A stretch of 64,000 bases of DNA from an uncultured Roseobacter sp. (lineage in GTDB: Bacteria; Pseudomonadota; Alphaproteobacteria; Rhodobacterales; Rhodobacteraceae). The notes beneath the pieces are model-generated. The model did not search any database, had not been told where the DNA came from, and saw only the letters and a program-made list of their open reading frames with translations. The position numbers and the translations under genes are program-made. Location: contig NZ_CANLXG010000005.1 of assembly GCF_947495025.1 (NCBI RefSeq), positions 55,091-119,090 on the forward strand, in the 5' to 3' direction. Within the stretch, counting starts at the first letter, position 1; the number at the start of each line of letters is the position of its first letter. This document shows, one piece after another, positions 53,992-63,276 of this stretch.

Positions 53992-54953
53992 TGGGCATGG
54001 TGAACATCCGCAATCTGACGCGCGTTTTCGACGTTTCAAAGCCCTGGCTCAACCGGGTTGTGGAGCGCCGCGAAAAAGCATTTCTGACAGCTGTCTCTGA
54101 TGTCAGTTTTGAGATCGCCGAGCGCAGCGTCTATGCCCTGGTCGGCGAGAGCGGATCGGGCAAGTCAACAATCGGTAAGATGCTGGTTGGTCTGCTTGGT
54201 CCATCTGAAGGCTCAGTAGAAATACGCGGCACGGATCTGGCACGCGAGAAGGATGCGGCAAAGATTGACGCCGTACGCCGCGACATCCAGATGATTTTTC
54301 AGGACCCGTTTGCCTCGCTCAACCCGCGCTGGCGGGTGCGCGACATCATCGTGGAACCGGTTGCGTCGCGGGGTGGCAACACCGAAGGCATGGCCGAACG
54401 ACTGCTGGAACAGGTGGGTCTCGCGGCCCGCGATGCCGGCAAATTTCCCCATGAATTTTCCGGTGGTCAGCGACAGCGCATCTGCATCGCGCGCGCGCTC
54501 GCCTCGGAGCCAAAGCTGATCGTCTGCGACGAGCCGACATCCGCGCTGGATGTATCAGTGCAGGCACAGGTGCTCAATCTGATGAGTGATCTCAAGGATG
54601 AATTCGGCCTGACCTATCTCTTTATCAGCCACGATCTGACGGTTGTGCAGCATATGGCTGACCGGATCGGCGTGCTGTATCTGGGTCGCCTTGTCGAAGA
54701 GGCTGATCCGGACGCGCTGTTTGACGATCCCAAACATCCCTATACGCAGATGCTGCTGGCGGCAGCACCGCAACTGGGCAACTTCGGGCGCGAGGTGCCA
54801 CCGCCCACAGGGGAAATACCCGACCCGATAAATCCACCAACGGGCTGTGCCTATCACCCCCGCTGTCCGCTTGCGGCCGACATCTGCGCCCGGGACAGAC
54901 CCGAGATGCGCACCGTGCGGGGAGCGCGCGTCGCCTGTCACATGGTGGAATGA
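53991..54953 (+). CDS. Peptide-type ABC importer ATPase (DppF-like)
   Basis: A 320-residue ATPase with Walker A GESGSGKS, signature FSGGQRQR, Walker B LIVCDEP and the C-terminal GCAYHPRCPLAADIC motif. Start ATG 53991 (or 53997) overlaps the preceding stop. It overlaps the CoA racemase/transferase gene by four bases. Confidence 0.91.
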   Translation: MGMVNIRNLTRVFDVSKPWLNRVVERREKAFLTAVSDVSFEIAERSVYALVGESGSGKSTIGKMLVGLLGPSEGSVEIRGTDLAREKDAAKIDAVRRDIQMIFQDPFASLNPRWRVRDIIVEPVASRGGNTEGMAERLLEQVGLAARDAGKFPHEFSGGQRQRICIARALASEPKLIVCDEPTSALDVSVQAQVLNLMSDLKDEFGLTYLFISHDLTVVQHMADRIGVLYLGRLVEEADPDALFDDPKHPYTQMLLAAAPQLGNFGREVPPPTGEIPDPINPPTGCAYHPRCPLAADICARDRPEMRTVRGARVACHMVE

Positions 54954-56062
54954 GCGGCCCCCTGACATCGCTGCGGGTGGTAGAGTTCACGGGTCTTGGC
55001 CCGGCCCCACTGGCAGGTCAGCTGCTGGCTGACATGGGCGCCGAGGTCACGGTGATTGACCGCGCTTCCGGGGAACAGGATCCCACAGACATCAATCGGC
55101 GGGGTAAACGGTCTGTTGCGCTCAACCTGAAATCGGACGCAGGTCGCAGGGCCGCACAAAAAATCATCGCTGAGGCCGACATTCTGATCGAAGGCTTCCG
55201 CCCGGGCGTGATGGAGCGTCTTGGCCTCGGACCCGAAGACTGTCCGGAAAACCTGATCTACGCGCGGATGACGGGCTGGGGTCAGACCGGCCCTCTGGCA
55301 CAAAGAGCAGGGCACGACATCAATTACCTCGCGCTGACCGGCGCGCTTCATGCAATCGGCCCGGCTGACCGTCCTCCGGTCGTGCCGCTCAATCTGATCG
55401 CTGATTTCGGGGGCGGTACCATGTTTCTGCTCTTTGGCATCCTGTCAGCCGTCATTGAGCGTACTGTGTCCGGCCGCGGCCAGGTTGTCGACGCTGCAAT
55501 GTCTGATGGTGTGCCCGCCATGATGGGGCTTATTCACACAATGATTGCCCGCGGAACCTGGTCAGAGCAAAGGTCATCAAACTGGCTTGACGGCGCATCG
55601 CCGTTTTACCGGTGCTATGAATGCGCGGACGGCAGGTATATCTCGGTTGGCGCTCTTGAGCCGCAGTTTTACGCGGAACTGGTCCGTATCGCCGGTCTGG
55701 ATGACAAGGGTGATCAGATGGATGTTGCCGCCTGGCCGGGCAGGGCCGCGGAATTTGCGGATACTTTCCGGACCAGAACACGGGATGAATGGGCAGATCT
55801 GTTTGCTGGCTCCGACGCCTGTGTCGCCCCGGTTCTGAGTTTTGCCGAAGCGACCCTTCACCCACAGAACTCTGATCGGGCAGTATTCAGCGCTCCCGGC
55901 GGTGTGACCCAGGCGGCCTGTGCGCCCCGGTTTTCCCGCAGCACTGTCCGTACCCCGGAAACGCCCGGCGCGCCAGGCGCCGATACCGAAGCCGTCCTTG
56001 GTGCACTCGGGTATTCGCGGGCAGCAATCGCAGCAATGCGGGCAGAAGGTGACATCACATGA
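54950..56062 (+). CDS. CaiB/BaiF CoA-transferase superfamily protein, alpha-methylacyl-CoA racemase-like
   Basis: A 370-residue family III enzyme. His122 in GHDINYLALTG and Asp152 in LIADFGGG match, in identity and 30-residue spacing, the catalytic His/Asp pair of mycobacterial alpha-methylacyl-CoA racemase, favouring a racemase over a CoA-transferase. It shares an ATGA overlap with the ATPase before it and with the monooxygenase after it, so it should act on something imported or made by this operon. Confidence 0.85.
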   Translation: MSGPLTSLRVVEFTGLGPAPLAGQLLADMGAEVTVIDRASGEQDPTDINRRGKRSVALNLKSDAGRRAAQKIIAEADILIEGFRPGVMERLGLGPEDCPENLIYARMTGWGQTGPLAQRAGHDINYLALTGALHAIGPADRPPVVPLNLIADFGGGTMFLLFGILSAVIERTVSGRGQVVDAAMSDGVPAMMGLIHTMIARGTWSEQRSSNWLDGASPFYRCYECADGRYISVGALEPQFYAELVRIAGLDDKGDQMDVAAWPGRAAEFADTFRTRTRDEWADLFAGSDACVAPVLSFAEATLHPQNSDRAVFSAPGGVTQAACAPRFSRSTVRTPETPGAPGADTEAVLGALGYSRAAIAAMRAEGDIT

Positions 56063-57330
56063 CAGTGCTGATCGCCGGTGCCGGAATCGCGGGTCTGACA
56101 CTCGGGCTGACGCTGCATCAGATCGGCGTACCATTTCGCATCTTCGAGGCTGTCAGGCAGCTTCGGCCATTGGGTGTTGGGATCAACCTGCAGCCGAATG
56201 CAGTGCGTGAACTGATGGATCTTGGCCTCGGACCCGACCTGGAAAAGACAGGGGTTCAGACCCGGACACTCGGTTTCTACACGCGGACCGGGCGGCTGAT
56301 CTGGCAGGAACCCCGCGGAGTGGACGCCGGGTACAGATGGCCACAGATGTCGGTGCACCGCGGACACCTGCAGATGATGCTTTATGATGCGCTGGTGAGA
56401 CGTGCGGGAAAAGACGCCGTCGTCACAGGCCACCGGGCCACAGGCTATGTGAACACCCGCTCGGGGCCTGAACTTGTGCTTGATGGTCCCGGTGGTGTGA
56501 TCCGGCAGACCGGCGACCTGCTGGTCGCTGCAGATGGCATTCACTCCGCGATCCGGGCACAGATGTACCCGGAAGAGGGCCCCCCGGTCTGGGGCGGTGC
56601 CATTCTCTGGCGCGGGACCACCTCTGCGCCGGGTTTCAGTGATGTGCCGGGGATGATCCTGGCCGGGCATGACACCCGGCGCTTTGTGGCCTATCCGATT
56701 TCAGCCGCTGATCCGGCAACCGGCAACACACTGATCAACTGGATTGCTGAACGGCGCGTCGATCCGGCAACGCAATGGCGGCGCGAAGACTGGAACCGGC
56801 CCGCCGACCTGAATGACTTTCTGCCGGAGTTCGAAAGCTGGAAGTTTGACTGGCTGGATGTGCCCGGTCTGATCCGCGGCGCGGAGGCAGTCTATGAGTA
56901 CCCGATGGTCGACCGTGACCCGGTGAACAGCTGGACAGACGGCGCCGTGACACTGATGGGCGATGCCGCACATCCGACGTATCCGGTTGGATCAAACGGA
57001 GCGAGCCAGGCAATTGTCGATGCCCGTGTAATCGGGGCGAAGCTGGCGGAACACGGTGCCACACCAGGGGCGCTGCAGGAATATGAGGCGCAGATGAGGC
57101 CACGCGCAAACGCTGTTGTTCTGGCAAACAGGGGCAGCGGACCAGACGCCATTCTGCAGCGGGTCGAGGACCTGTGCGGGGGGGAATTTGACCAGATCGA
57201 CGATGTGATCCCGACCGCAGAACTGGCAGCGCATTCCGCCAGATACAAAAAACTTGCCGGATTCGATCCCGAAACGCTGAACATCCAGCCACCTCTTGTT
57301 CCTGCCGCTCTGAGAAAGGTCACACCATGA
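56059..57330 (+). CDS. FAD-dependent aromatic-ring-type monooxygenase (PhzS-like)
   Basis: A 423-residue flavoprotein with the Rossmann motif VLIAGAGIAGLT (residues 3-14), the DG motif VAADGIHSAIR and the second FAD motif GDAAHPTYPVGSNGASQ. Such group A monooxygenases hydroxylate aromatic or enolic substrates with NAD(P)H and oxygen. Overlaps both neighbours by four bases. Substrate unknown. Confidence 0.87.
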   Translation: MTVLIAGAGIAGLTLGLTLHQIGVPFRIFEAVRQLRPLGVGINLQPNAVRELMDLGLGPDLEKTGVQTRTLGFYTRTGRLIWQEPRGVDAGYRWPQMSVHRGHLQMMLYDALVRRAGKDAVVTGHRATGYVNTRSGPELVLDGPGGVIRQTGDLLVAADGIHSAIRAQMYPEEGPPVWGGAILWRGTTSAPGFSDVPGMILAGHDTRRFVAYPISAADPATGNTLINWIAERRVDPATQWRREDWNRPADLNDFLPEFESWKFDWLDVPGLIRGAEAVYEYPMVDRDPVNSWTDGAVTLMGDAAHPTYPVGSNGASQAIVDARVIGAKLAEHGATPGALQEYEAQMRPRANAVVLANRGSGPDAILQRVEDLCGGEFDQIDDVIPTAELAAHSARYKKLAGFDPETLNIQPPLVPAALRKVTP

Positions 57331-58049
57331 CGCGTATTGCCGTTGTCACCGGCGCAGCCGGGGGGCTTGGCCGTGCTATCAGCAACCAGCTGATGGATGA
57401 CGGTCTGCATGTCTGCGGCCTCGATATCGATGCGCAGGGCCTTCGGCACATGGTGTGCGAAGGTTTTGATGCGATGCAGGTCGATCTGACAGACGCCAGT
57501 GCGATCGCATCGGTTTTTGAACAGATCAATGCAGAACACGGAGGAGTGGATGTCCTGGTGAACAATGCCGGTACCTGCTTTATGTCGGAATTTCCGGACA
57601 TTCCGGCAGACGAGTTTGACCGGCAGATGGCGGTGAATTTCTCGAGCGCGTTTCATTGCTCTCAGGCCGCCGTGCGCCTTATGCAGGACCGAAATGGTGT
57701 ACGCAAGATTGTGAATATCTCGTCGAATGGCGCCTATAATTTTGATGTGTTTGACCCGCCACATTACCGTGCCTCCAAAGCGGCGATGGACACTCTGACC
57801 AAAGATCTCGCGCGTCGGTTTGCACGTGACAGAATTGCTGTGAATTCCATCGCACCGGCCATGACCGAAACGCCCCTTTTTGGCGTGGTCAGCCAGGAGG
57901 TTCTGGACGCTGCAATCGCTCAGATGCCGCACGGGCGGGCAATGCAGCCTGATGAGGTCGCCGCCTGGGTGAGTTTTCTGGTTTCACCCGCCGGCGATAT
58001 CTCCAGTGGGAATGTTATTATTCTCAACCAGGGGCGTGACGTGCGCTAG
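57327..58049 (+). CDS. Short-chain dehydrogenase/reductase
   Basis: A 240-residue SDR with TGAAGGLGRA (residues 8-17), NNAG, and active-site Ser and Tyr-x3-Lys (ISSNGA, YRASK). An aspartate in GLDIDA suggests NAD(H). Last gene of the eight-gene operon. The 3' end overlaps the stop of the convergent lactonase-like gene. Confidence 0.88.
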   Translation: MTRIAVVTGAAGGLGRAISNQLMDDGLHVCGLDIDAQGLRHMVCEGFDAMQVDLTDASAIASVFEQINAEHGGVDVLVNNAGTCFMSEFPDIPADEFDRQMAVNFSSAFHCSQAAVRLMQDRNGVRKIVNISSNGAYNFDVFDPPHYRASKAAMDTLTKDLARRFARDRIAVNSIAPAMTETPLFGVVSQEVLDAAIAQMPHGRAMQPDEVAAWVSFLVSPAGDISSGNVIILNQGRDVR

Positions 58050-58798
58050 GTGTACCATTCCGGCGCTTTTTTCAGTGTCTTCCACTGGTCCGGGCAATGT
58101 CCGTAGATCACAAATGCATCGCGTTCCGCGGCTGTTTCCATCAATCGATCCGCGTTTTCAATGGCCAGCTTTTCATCCCATGAGCCGGCGAACTTTTCAT
58201 CAATCTCTTCCGGTCGACTGATCGCGTCAGAGGTCAGCACCACTGCGCCGGTCTGCGGCAGATCAAGCACAAAAGCCAGCTGTCCGGGCGCATGCCCCGG
58301 CACGAGCAATACACGAAACCCGGGCCCGATGTCTGTGTCCTCTGAAATCTGCAGATAGTCAGCGACCGGCCACTCCATCGTTTGCTTCCCGGACCAGTAC
58401 AGTGGCCGTGGCAGGGCGCGTTCGGCAGCGGCAATGAGGATCGGCGTGTTCGGGAAGGCGTGCATAAAACCGACGTGGTCGATATGCGTATGACTCTGGA
58501 TCATCAGATCAATGTCACCCGGCGCAAGCTCCAGCCGCGCAAGTTGAGAGGGTGCCAGATTTTCATGGGTCAGCGACAGGACCTGGCCAAATCCACCCAG
58601 TTCATCCTCGGTCGTGGCGGCCAGTGGGTCGTCTGCGTATTTTGCCGGGAACCCGGTATCAATCAGAACCGATTCTCCTGCCGTGGTCTGTACCACATAT
58701 CCGCAGATACCGATAATGCGGCCATTGGCGTGAACCTGAAACAATCCGTAGTCCAGAACCGCCAGCCACGCGGGACTGCCTTTCAGAAGGGGTTGCAT
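58046..58798 (-). CDS. Metallo-beta-lactamase-fold hydrolase, N-acyl-homoserine-lactonase-like
   Basis: A 250-residue protein with the zinc motif HTHIDH (His103, His105, Asp107, His108), a further histidine in VPGHAPGQ and an aspartate in LTSDAIS, the set found in AiiA-type AHL lactonases and related hydrolases. No signal peptide. The family also contains many non-AHL enzymes, so quorum quenching is only a possibility. Confidence 0.82.
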   Translation of the reverse strand: MQPLLKGSPAWLAVLDYGLFQVHANGRIIGICGYVVQTTAGESVLIDTGFPAKYADDPLAATTEDELGGFGQVLSLTHENLAPSQLARLELAPGDIDLMIQSHTHIDHVGFMHAFPNTPILIAAAERALPRPLYWSGKQTMEWPVADYLQISEDTDIGPGFRVLLVPGHAPGQLAFVLDLPQTGAVVLTSDAISRPEEIDEKFAGSWDEKLAIENADRLMETAAERDAFVIYGHCPDQWKTLKKAPEWYT

Positions 58799-58842
58799 AA
58801 CTTCTCCGGGCGCTTTCTGATCCGAGCAGAGAGGGAGCCCCT

Positions 58843-59970
58843 TTGAAAGTCAAGATACACACGCTTTTTCAGTACCTGCTGGAGACAACAGACGCTGCAC
58901 CAGAGGCCATTGTCGGTTTTTCCCTTTCGCAGTCTCCGGTTCTTGGTGATTTTCTGGACGATCTGGACCCTCAACAGTCACTGGACTGGAATGGCAGGGA
59001 TTTCCGTGGGTTGCCGGAATTACGAGACCATGTTCTCAGGCAGGCCGGGCTGGACGGTTTGTGTATCGCAGATGATGTACTGATCACAGCGGGTGCAGCA
59101 GAGGCCAATTACCTTGCCATTATGCAACTGCTGCAGCCCGGTGACGAGATCGTCACGGAAAGCCCGGGCTGGCCGCAGGCGGAAGTACTGGCAAAGGCGG
59201 CGGGCGCGCAGACTGTTCATGTGCACAGGCACGAAGCGGACGGCTGGGCGCTGCCTCTGGATGATCTGGCAAGGGCGGTTGGCCCGAAAACCAGGATGAT
59301 TTTTCTGAGCAATCCCAACAATCCGACCGGCCGTATGCTCACGCGCACCGAACTCGAAGAGGTTGTCCGCATGACGGACCGGGCAGGGGCGTGGCTGCTG
59401 GTTGATGAAGTATACGCCGGACTTGAATGGGAGGGCCCGCGCGCGCCTTCGGTTGCCGGGATGTATGCCCGCGGCATCACCACCGGGTCTGTGTCCAAAG
59501 CCCTGGGGCTTCAGGGGTTGCGGACCGGCTGGCTGATCTGTCCGGACCAGACGCTGGTGATGGACGCCGTGATCCGACGTGAAAACGCATCCGAGATCAT
59601 GAATATTATGGGTGAGGTGATCGCCGAAATTGCGCTGCGGCCTGCCCGTTATGAATCAGCGCTGAACGCGGCCCGCGCAGCCGGAATGTCCAATCTGGCC
59701 CATCTGAACAACTGGGTGGCCAGGCAACCCGGCCTGAAATGGGTCGCACCCCAGGCAGGTCTCATCGGACTTGGCCGTCTGCCGGATGGCATCGACAGCG
59801 ATGCTTTTGCCCGGTTTCTTCTGGCAGATCCGTACCGGACGTTCCTGCTGCCCGGCAGCGCCTATGGTCAGCCCGGCCACATCAGGCTGGGTGTCGGCGG
59901 CGGTGCAGAGGTCTGTCTGGACGCAGGTCTCACGCGCCTGGCTCAGGCGCTGGCGGACTGGTCTGGCTAG
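58843..59970 (+). CDS. Class I/II PLP-dependent aminotransferase
   Basis: A 375-residue fold-type I aminotransferase with NPNNPTGRM, DEVYAGLEWEG and PLP-lysine motif SVSKALGLQGLRTGW. Start codon is TTG 58843 after GAGGGAG; no closer ATG exists. It is divergent from the lactonase-like gene by 44 bases. Its stop overlaps the end of the convergent pqiC-like gene. Substrate not predictable. Confidence 0.87.
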   Translation: MKVKIHTLFQYLLETTDAAPEAIVGFSLSQSPVLGDFLDDLDPQQSLDWNGRDFRGLPELRDHVLRQAGLDGLCIADDVLITAGAAEANYLAIMQLLQPGDEIVTESPGWPQAEVLAKAAGAQTVHVHRHEADGWALPLDDLARAVGPKTRMIFLSNPNNPTGRMLTRTELEEVVRMTDRAGAWLLVDEVYAGLEWEGPRAPSVAGMYARGITTGSVSKALGLQGLRTGWLICPDQTLVMDAVIRRENASEIMNIMGEVIAEIALRPARYESALNAARAAGMSNLAHLNNWVARQPGLKWVAPQAGLIGLGRLPDGIDSDAFARFLLADPYRTFLLPGSAYGQPGHIRLGVGGGAEVCLDAGLTRLAQALADWSG

Positions 59971-60533
59971 CGCAGCCCGTCGCGCGCGACAAAAGCGGCA
60001 AGATCCGCGACGATCTGACCACGTGCCGCGGCGATCGCTCCGGGCCCTGCGGCGGGATCAAAGGGAACGGTCAGATCAAAAAAACCGGATCGTTCGCGAC
60101 GCCCGTCCGTCACCCCGACAAAATACTGGCCTGTTGCCCTGAACTGACCATCAGCACCTGCGACCAGCCGCTCAAACCGCACATCCAGCATTGCATCCGC
60201 AAATGTCTCAAAAGGCCAGGGAGCTGATGCCACACGCGCGCCGGTAATCTGCGCAAGATGCCGGCTGAGCTCCAGTGCAACAGCGCGTCCGGGCGTGTCC
60301 GCCCAGAGCACATTCCCCGCACTCGCCAGTCGTCCGTCCTCAGCCTGCGTGGTGATTTCATCCGAAGCAGCATAGGCGGGCAGGGAGACTTCGCGCACTT
60401 CAACGGAGCGGAAAGCAATGCGTTGCTGCTGCGCGACTTCGACCGCCGGCACAGCGTATCTGTCAGATGCTGTCGTGCAGGCGCCAGGTCCAACGAGCGC
60501 CAGGCCTATGAAAATCAGATGTCTCGTTTTCAT
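59967..60533 (-). CDS. pqiC: PqiC-type lipoprotein
   Basis: A 188-residue protein with signal sequence and lipobox ending at Cys19 (GPGACTT), then an ABC-type transport auxiliary domain (YAVPAVEV...). PqiC docks on the outer membrane and contacts PqiB in the phospholipid-transport bridge. The ATG follows the pqiB stop with no gap. Confidence 0.87.
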   Translation of the reverse strand: MKTRHLIFIGLALVGPGACTTASDRYAVPAVEVAQQQRIAFRSVEVREVSLPAYAASDEITTQAEDGRLASAGNVLWADTPGRAVALELSRHLAQITGARVASAPWPFETFADAMLDVRFERLVAGADGQFRATGQYFVGVTDGRRERSGFFDLTVPFDPAAGPGAIAAARGQIVADLAAFVARDGLR

Positions 60534-62618
60534 TCAGCGTCCCCTGATCAGTGCGCCCGGATTGCGTTCCAACAGCCGCGCCAGCGAGGTAATTGCCTCT
60601 GCTGCCTGTGAGATATCGCGCAGGGCCGCCTGCGCATCACGGCTCAGCGCTTCGCCGCGGTCATATCCTGCAATGGTCGCGCTTGCCTGGTCAAATACCT
60701 CCGTGATGCGATCCACCAGAGCTGGCAGGTCCTGACTGGACAGCGCGATTGCATCGGCAGCTTCGCGTGTTGATTGCAGTGTTGCGTTCACATTCTCTAC
60801 CGCGCCACCGCTCCGCAGTTCGGCGAGGGTTGCGTTCAGCTCATCCAGAGCAGCGGCAAGGGAACCGGGCAGATCCTGTGCTGCAGTCGTGCTCAGGATG
60901 TCATCTGCCGAGGCCAGGAGTACAGTCAGCTGCCGCGTCAGTTCCTCCAGCGGCAACGCTTCGGCCTGCGCGGCCACATCCGTCAGTCCGTCAAGAAGAT
61001 CCGGCAGACCTGAAACAGACGCTGTGACGGATGTTGCCGCGACCGTGGTCGCATCAATCGCGCCGACAATCTTTTGCACGGCCTGATCTTCCTCAAGCTG
61101 GGCCAGCAACGCTTCGAGCCGCACCAGCGCTGCATTCAGAGCGATCGGAATTTCCTGAACCGAGGGCGCAGTGACCATACCCCGCACGTCACCGAGCAAT
61201 GCACGCACCTCCTGCGGAGCATCGCGCAGCGCCGGGTCGGTGACAAGCGCCCGCGCACCGTCCAGAAATTCTATTGCGCTGTTCAGCAGATCTTCGATCG
61301 GCAGACTGTTCAGCCGCGTAAACACCCCCTCGACTGTCGCAGCCGCATCGGAAATCTCGCTTTCCGTCGTCGGCAGTACCGGCATTCCGGCCTCTGAGAT
61401 TTCGAGAGCTGCCGGTGGCGCATCCGGCACTTCGACCAGTTCAACTTTCAGCCCGCCAGTCAGCAGGCTTCCCGACGCGAGGCGCGCGCGGAGACCACCT
61501 TCGACCTGTGCGGTCAGAAAATCGAGGGCTGTTGCAGAGCTGGCATCCCCCGGAAGGCCCAGCCGGGCGGGCTGGATAGCCAGAACCACACTGAGCCGTA
61601 CGCGGGAATCCCCGAAGACCGCCTGATCCACAACACCGGAAAGGCTCTCGACCGTACCGATCCGCAGGCCGCTGAGCTCAACCGGTGCACCAAGCACCAG
61701 ACCCGAAATATTCTCGTCGAATATGACCCGCATCTCGAGGACTTCGACCTCGGACGCGTTGAAAACACTGTTCCGGGCGGACACGGAATCCGCGAAGACC
61801 TCGAATACTGTCCCATCAACGATCTGCTCACCGCCGGAGACGAAAGTGTCGAAAGTGATGCCGCCACCCACCAGCGATGCGATTGATGAAAAATCAATGC
61901 CCGCGCCACCGGGCCCGATGCTGACGCTGAACCCGGAGGTGTCCCAGAAACGCGTCGCCCCGGTGATCAGCCGCCCGTGCGGAGCATAGATAACCGCTTC
62001 TGCGATGGCAAAATTGCCTTCCGGCGAAATACGGGCGGGGCCGACGCGGCCGACTTCGATACCACGGTAAAGGATCGGGACATCATCCGACATGGTACCG
62101 CCGGGGATCGTTCGCAGGGCGATCTGAAGGCCCTGGTCACCCGGCAGAAACAGCGGCGCCGTTGTGCGGCCTTTGAACGAAAAACGGGGCAGGCCGATTT
62201 CGCCGTCCCAGGAACCTTCGATAAAGACACCACTGAGCACTGTGTCCAGACCGGTCACGCCCCGCGCTGACAGTTCAGGCTGAACCACCCAGAAATTTGA
62301 TCCCGCGTCTACGTAGGGCGCTACATCCTTGTTCAAACGCACCTCGGCCACGACACCTTCGAGGCCCTCGGCAAATATCACGCGTTCGACGACGCCCACT
62401 TTGACATCGCGGAACCGCAGCTCGGTCTGGCGCGCCGTAATGCCGGCTCCGGTCTCGAACTGTATCGAAATCAGCGGGCCGCGCGCATTGAACGACTGCC
62501 AGGCGACGAACAATGCAATCACAAGCGCCGCGAGCGGAATAAGCCAGATCATGGAAGCCCGGCCCGATACCGGGGACTTTCCCGTCTCGATAGACACCGG
62601 GGAAGGTTTGTCATTCAT
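60534..62618 (-). CDS. pqiB: PqiB-type MCE-domain protein
   Basis: A 694-residue protein with one N-terminal membrane segment (SMIWLIPLAALVIALFVAW) and three MCE domains (roughly residues 45-135, 160-225 and 285-390). The rest is a long helical region (430-690) that forms the needle-like tunnel across the periplasm. Length is longer than E. coli PqiB (about 546), mainly in the helical part. It overlaps the pqiA-like gene by eight bases. Confidence 0.9.
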   Translation of the reverse strand: MNDKPSPVSIETGKSPVSGRASMIWLIPLAALVIALFVAWQSFNARGPLISIQFETGAGITARQTELRFRDVKVGVVERVIFAEGLEGVVAEVRLNKDVAPYVDAGSNFWVVQPELSARGVTGLDTVLSGVFIEGSWDGEIGLPRFSFKGRTTAPLFLPGDQGLQIALRTIPGGTMSDDVPILYRGIEVGRVGPARISPEGNFAIAEAVIYAPHGRLITGATRFWDTSGFSVSIGPGGAGIDFSSIASLVGGGITFDTFVSGGEQIVDGTVFEVFADSVSARNSVFNASEVEVLEMRVIFDENISGLVLGAPVELSGLRIGTVESLSGVVDQAVFGDSRVRLSVVLAIQPARLGLPGDASSATALDFLTAQVEGGLRARLASGSLLTGGLKVELVEVPDAPPAALEISEAGMPVLPTTESEISDAAATVEGVFTRLNSLPIEDLLNSAIEFLDGARALVTDPALRDAPQEVRALLGDVRGMVTAPSVQEIPIALNAALVRLEALLAQLEEDQAVQKIVGAIDATTVAATSVTASVSGLPDLLDGLTDVAAQAEALPLEELTRQLTVLLASADDILSTTAAQDLPGSLAAALDELNATLAELRSGGAVENVNATLQSTREAADAIALSSQDLPALVDRITEVFDQASATIAGYDRGEALSRDAQAALRDISQAAEAITSLARLLERNPGALIRGR

Positions 62619-63276
62619 CGGACTGCACTCCTTCCCGTGTGGTGCCGGCGTCCCAGATCAGACGGCTGTCAAATGCCTGCGCGGCCAGCATGGTGAAAAT
62701 GACCGACAAAGCAAAGAAAAGACTGGCGATCCCCGGCTGTACGGCAACCAGTGTGTTCAGTTGCACCAGTGCTGACATGATCGCAACAACAAAGATATCG
62801 ATCATTGACCAGCGTCCGATATATTCAACGATTTCATAAAGAAGTTGTCTCTGATGGGCTGATACCGACGACGGGTGTCTGACCGACAGGGCGAGAAACC
62901 CGATTGCCAGAAACTTACCCAGTGGGATGACCACGCTGGCGACCAGAATGACCCCCGCCACGAAATAGCTGCCATATTCAATAAAGCTGATCGCGCCCCC
63001 GATGATCGTATCCTGCTGCACCGAAAAAAGTGTCCTGGTCCGCAGCATCGGATAAAGGTTTGCCGGGATGTAGCACATCAGACCGACAAGCAGGAACGCC
63101 CAGACACGCTGCAGACTGTGCCAGTCGCGCATGACAAGCCGCTTGCCGCAACGTGCACAGCGCGGTGTTTCGGCAGGCCAGACGCCCGAACAGCGGCGAC
63201 AGCACACCAGGCCCATGTCGCGGGCGCTTATGACCGTGCCGGTTTGTTCAGCGCGTTCCATACAGACCACCTGCAT
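62611..63276 (-). CDS. pqiA: PqiA-like membrane protein, second half
   Basis: A 221-residue protein with two zinc-ribbon CxxC pairs near the N-terminus (CCRRC, CARC) and four membrane segments. It corresponds to one half of the ~417-residue E. coli PqiA, which has two homologous halves. Start ATG 63276 or ATG 63261; both overlap the upstream pqiA-like gene. Confidence 0.85.
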   Translation of the reverse strand: MQVVCMERAEQTGTVISARDMGLVCCRRCSGVWPAETPRCARCGKRLVMRDWHSLQRVWAFLLVGLMCYIPANLYPMLRTRTLFSVQQDTIIGGAISFIEYGSYFVAGVILVASVVIPLGKFLAIGFLALSVRHPSSVSAHQRQLLYEIVEYIGRWSMIDIFVVAIMSALVQLNTLVAVQPGIASLFFALSVIFTMLAAQAFDSRLIWDAGTTREGVQSDE

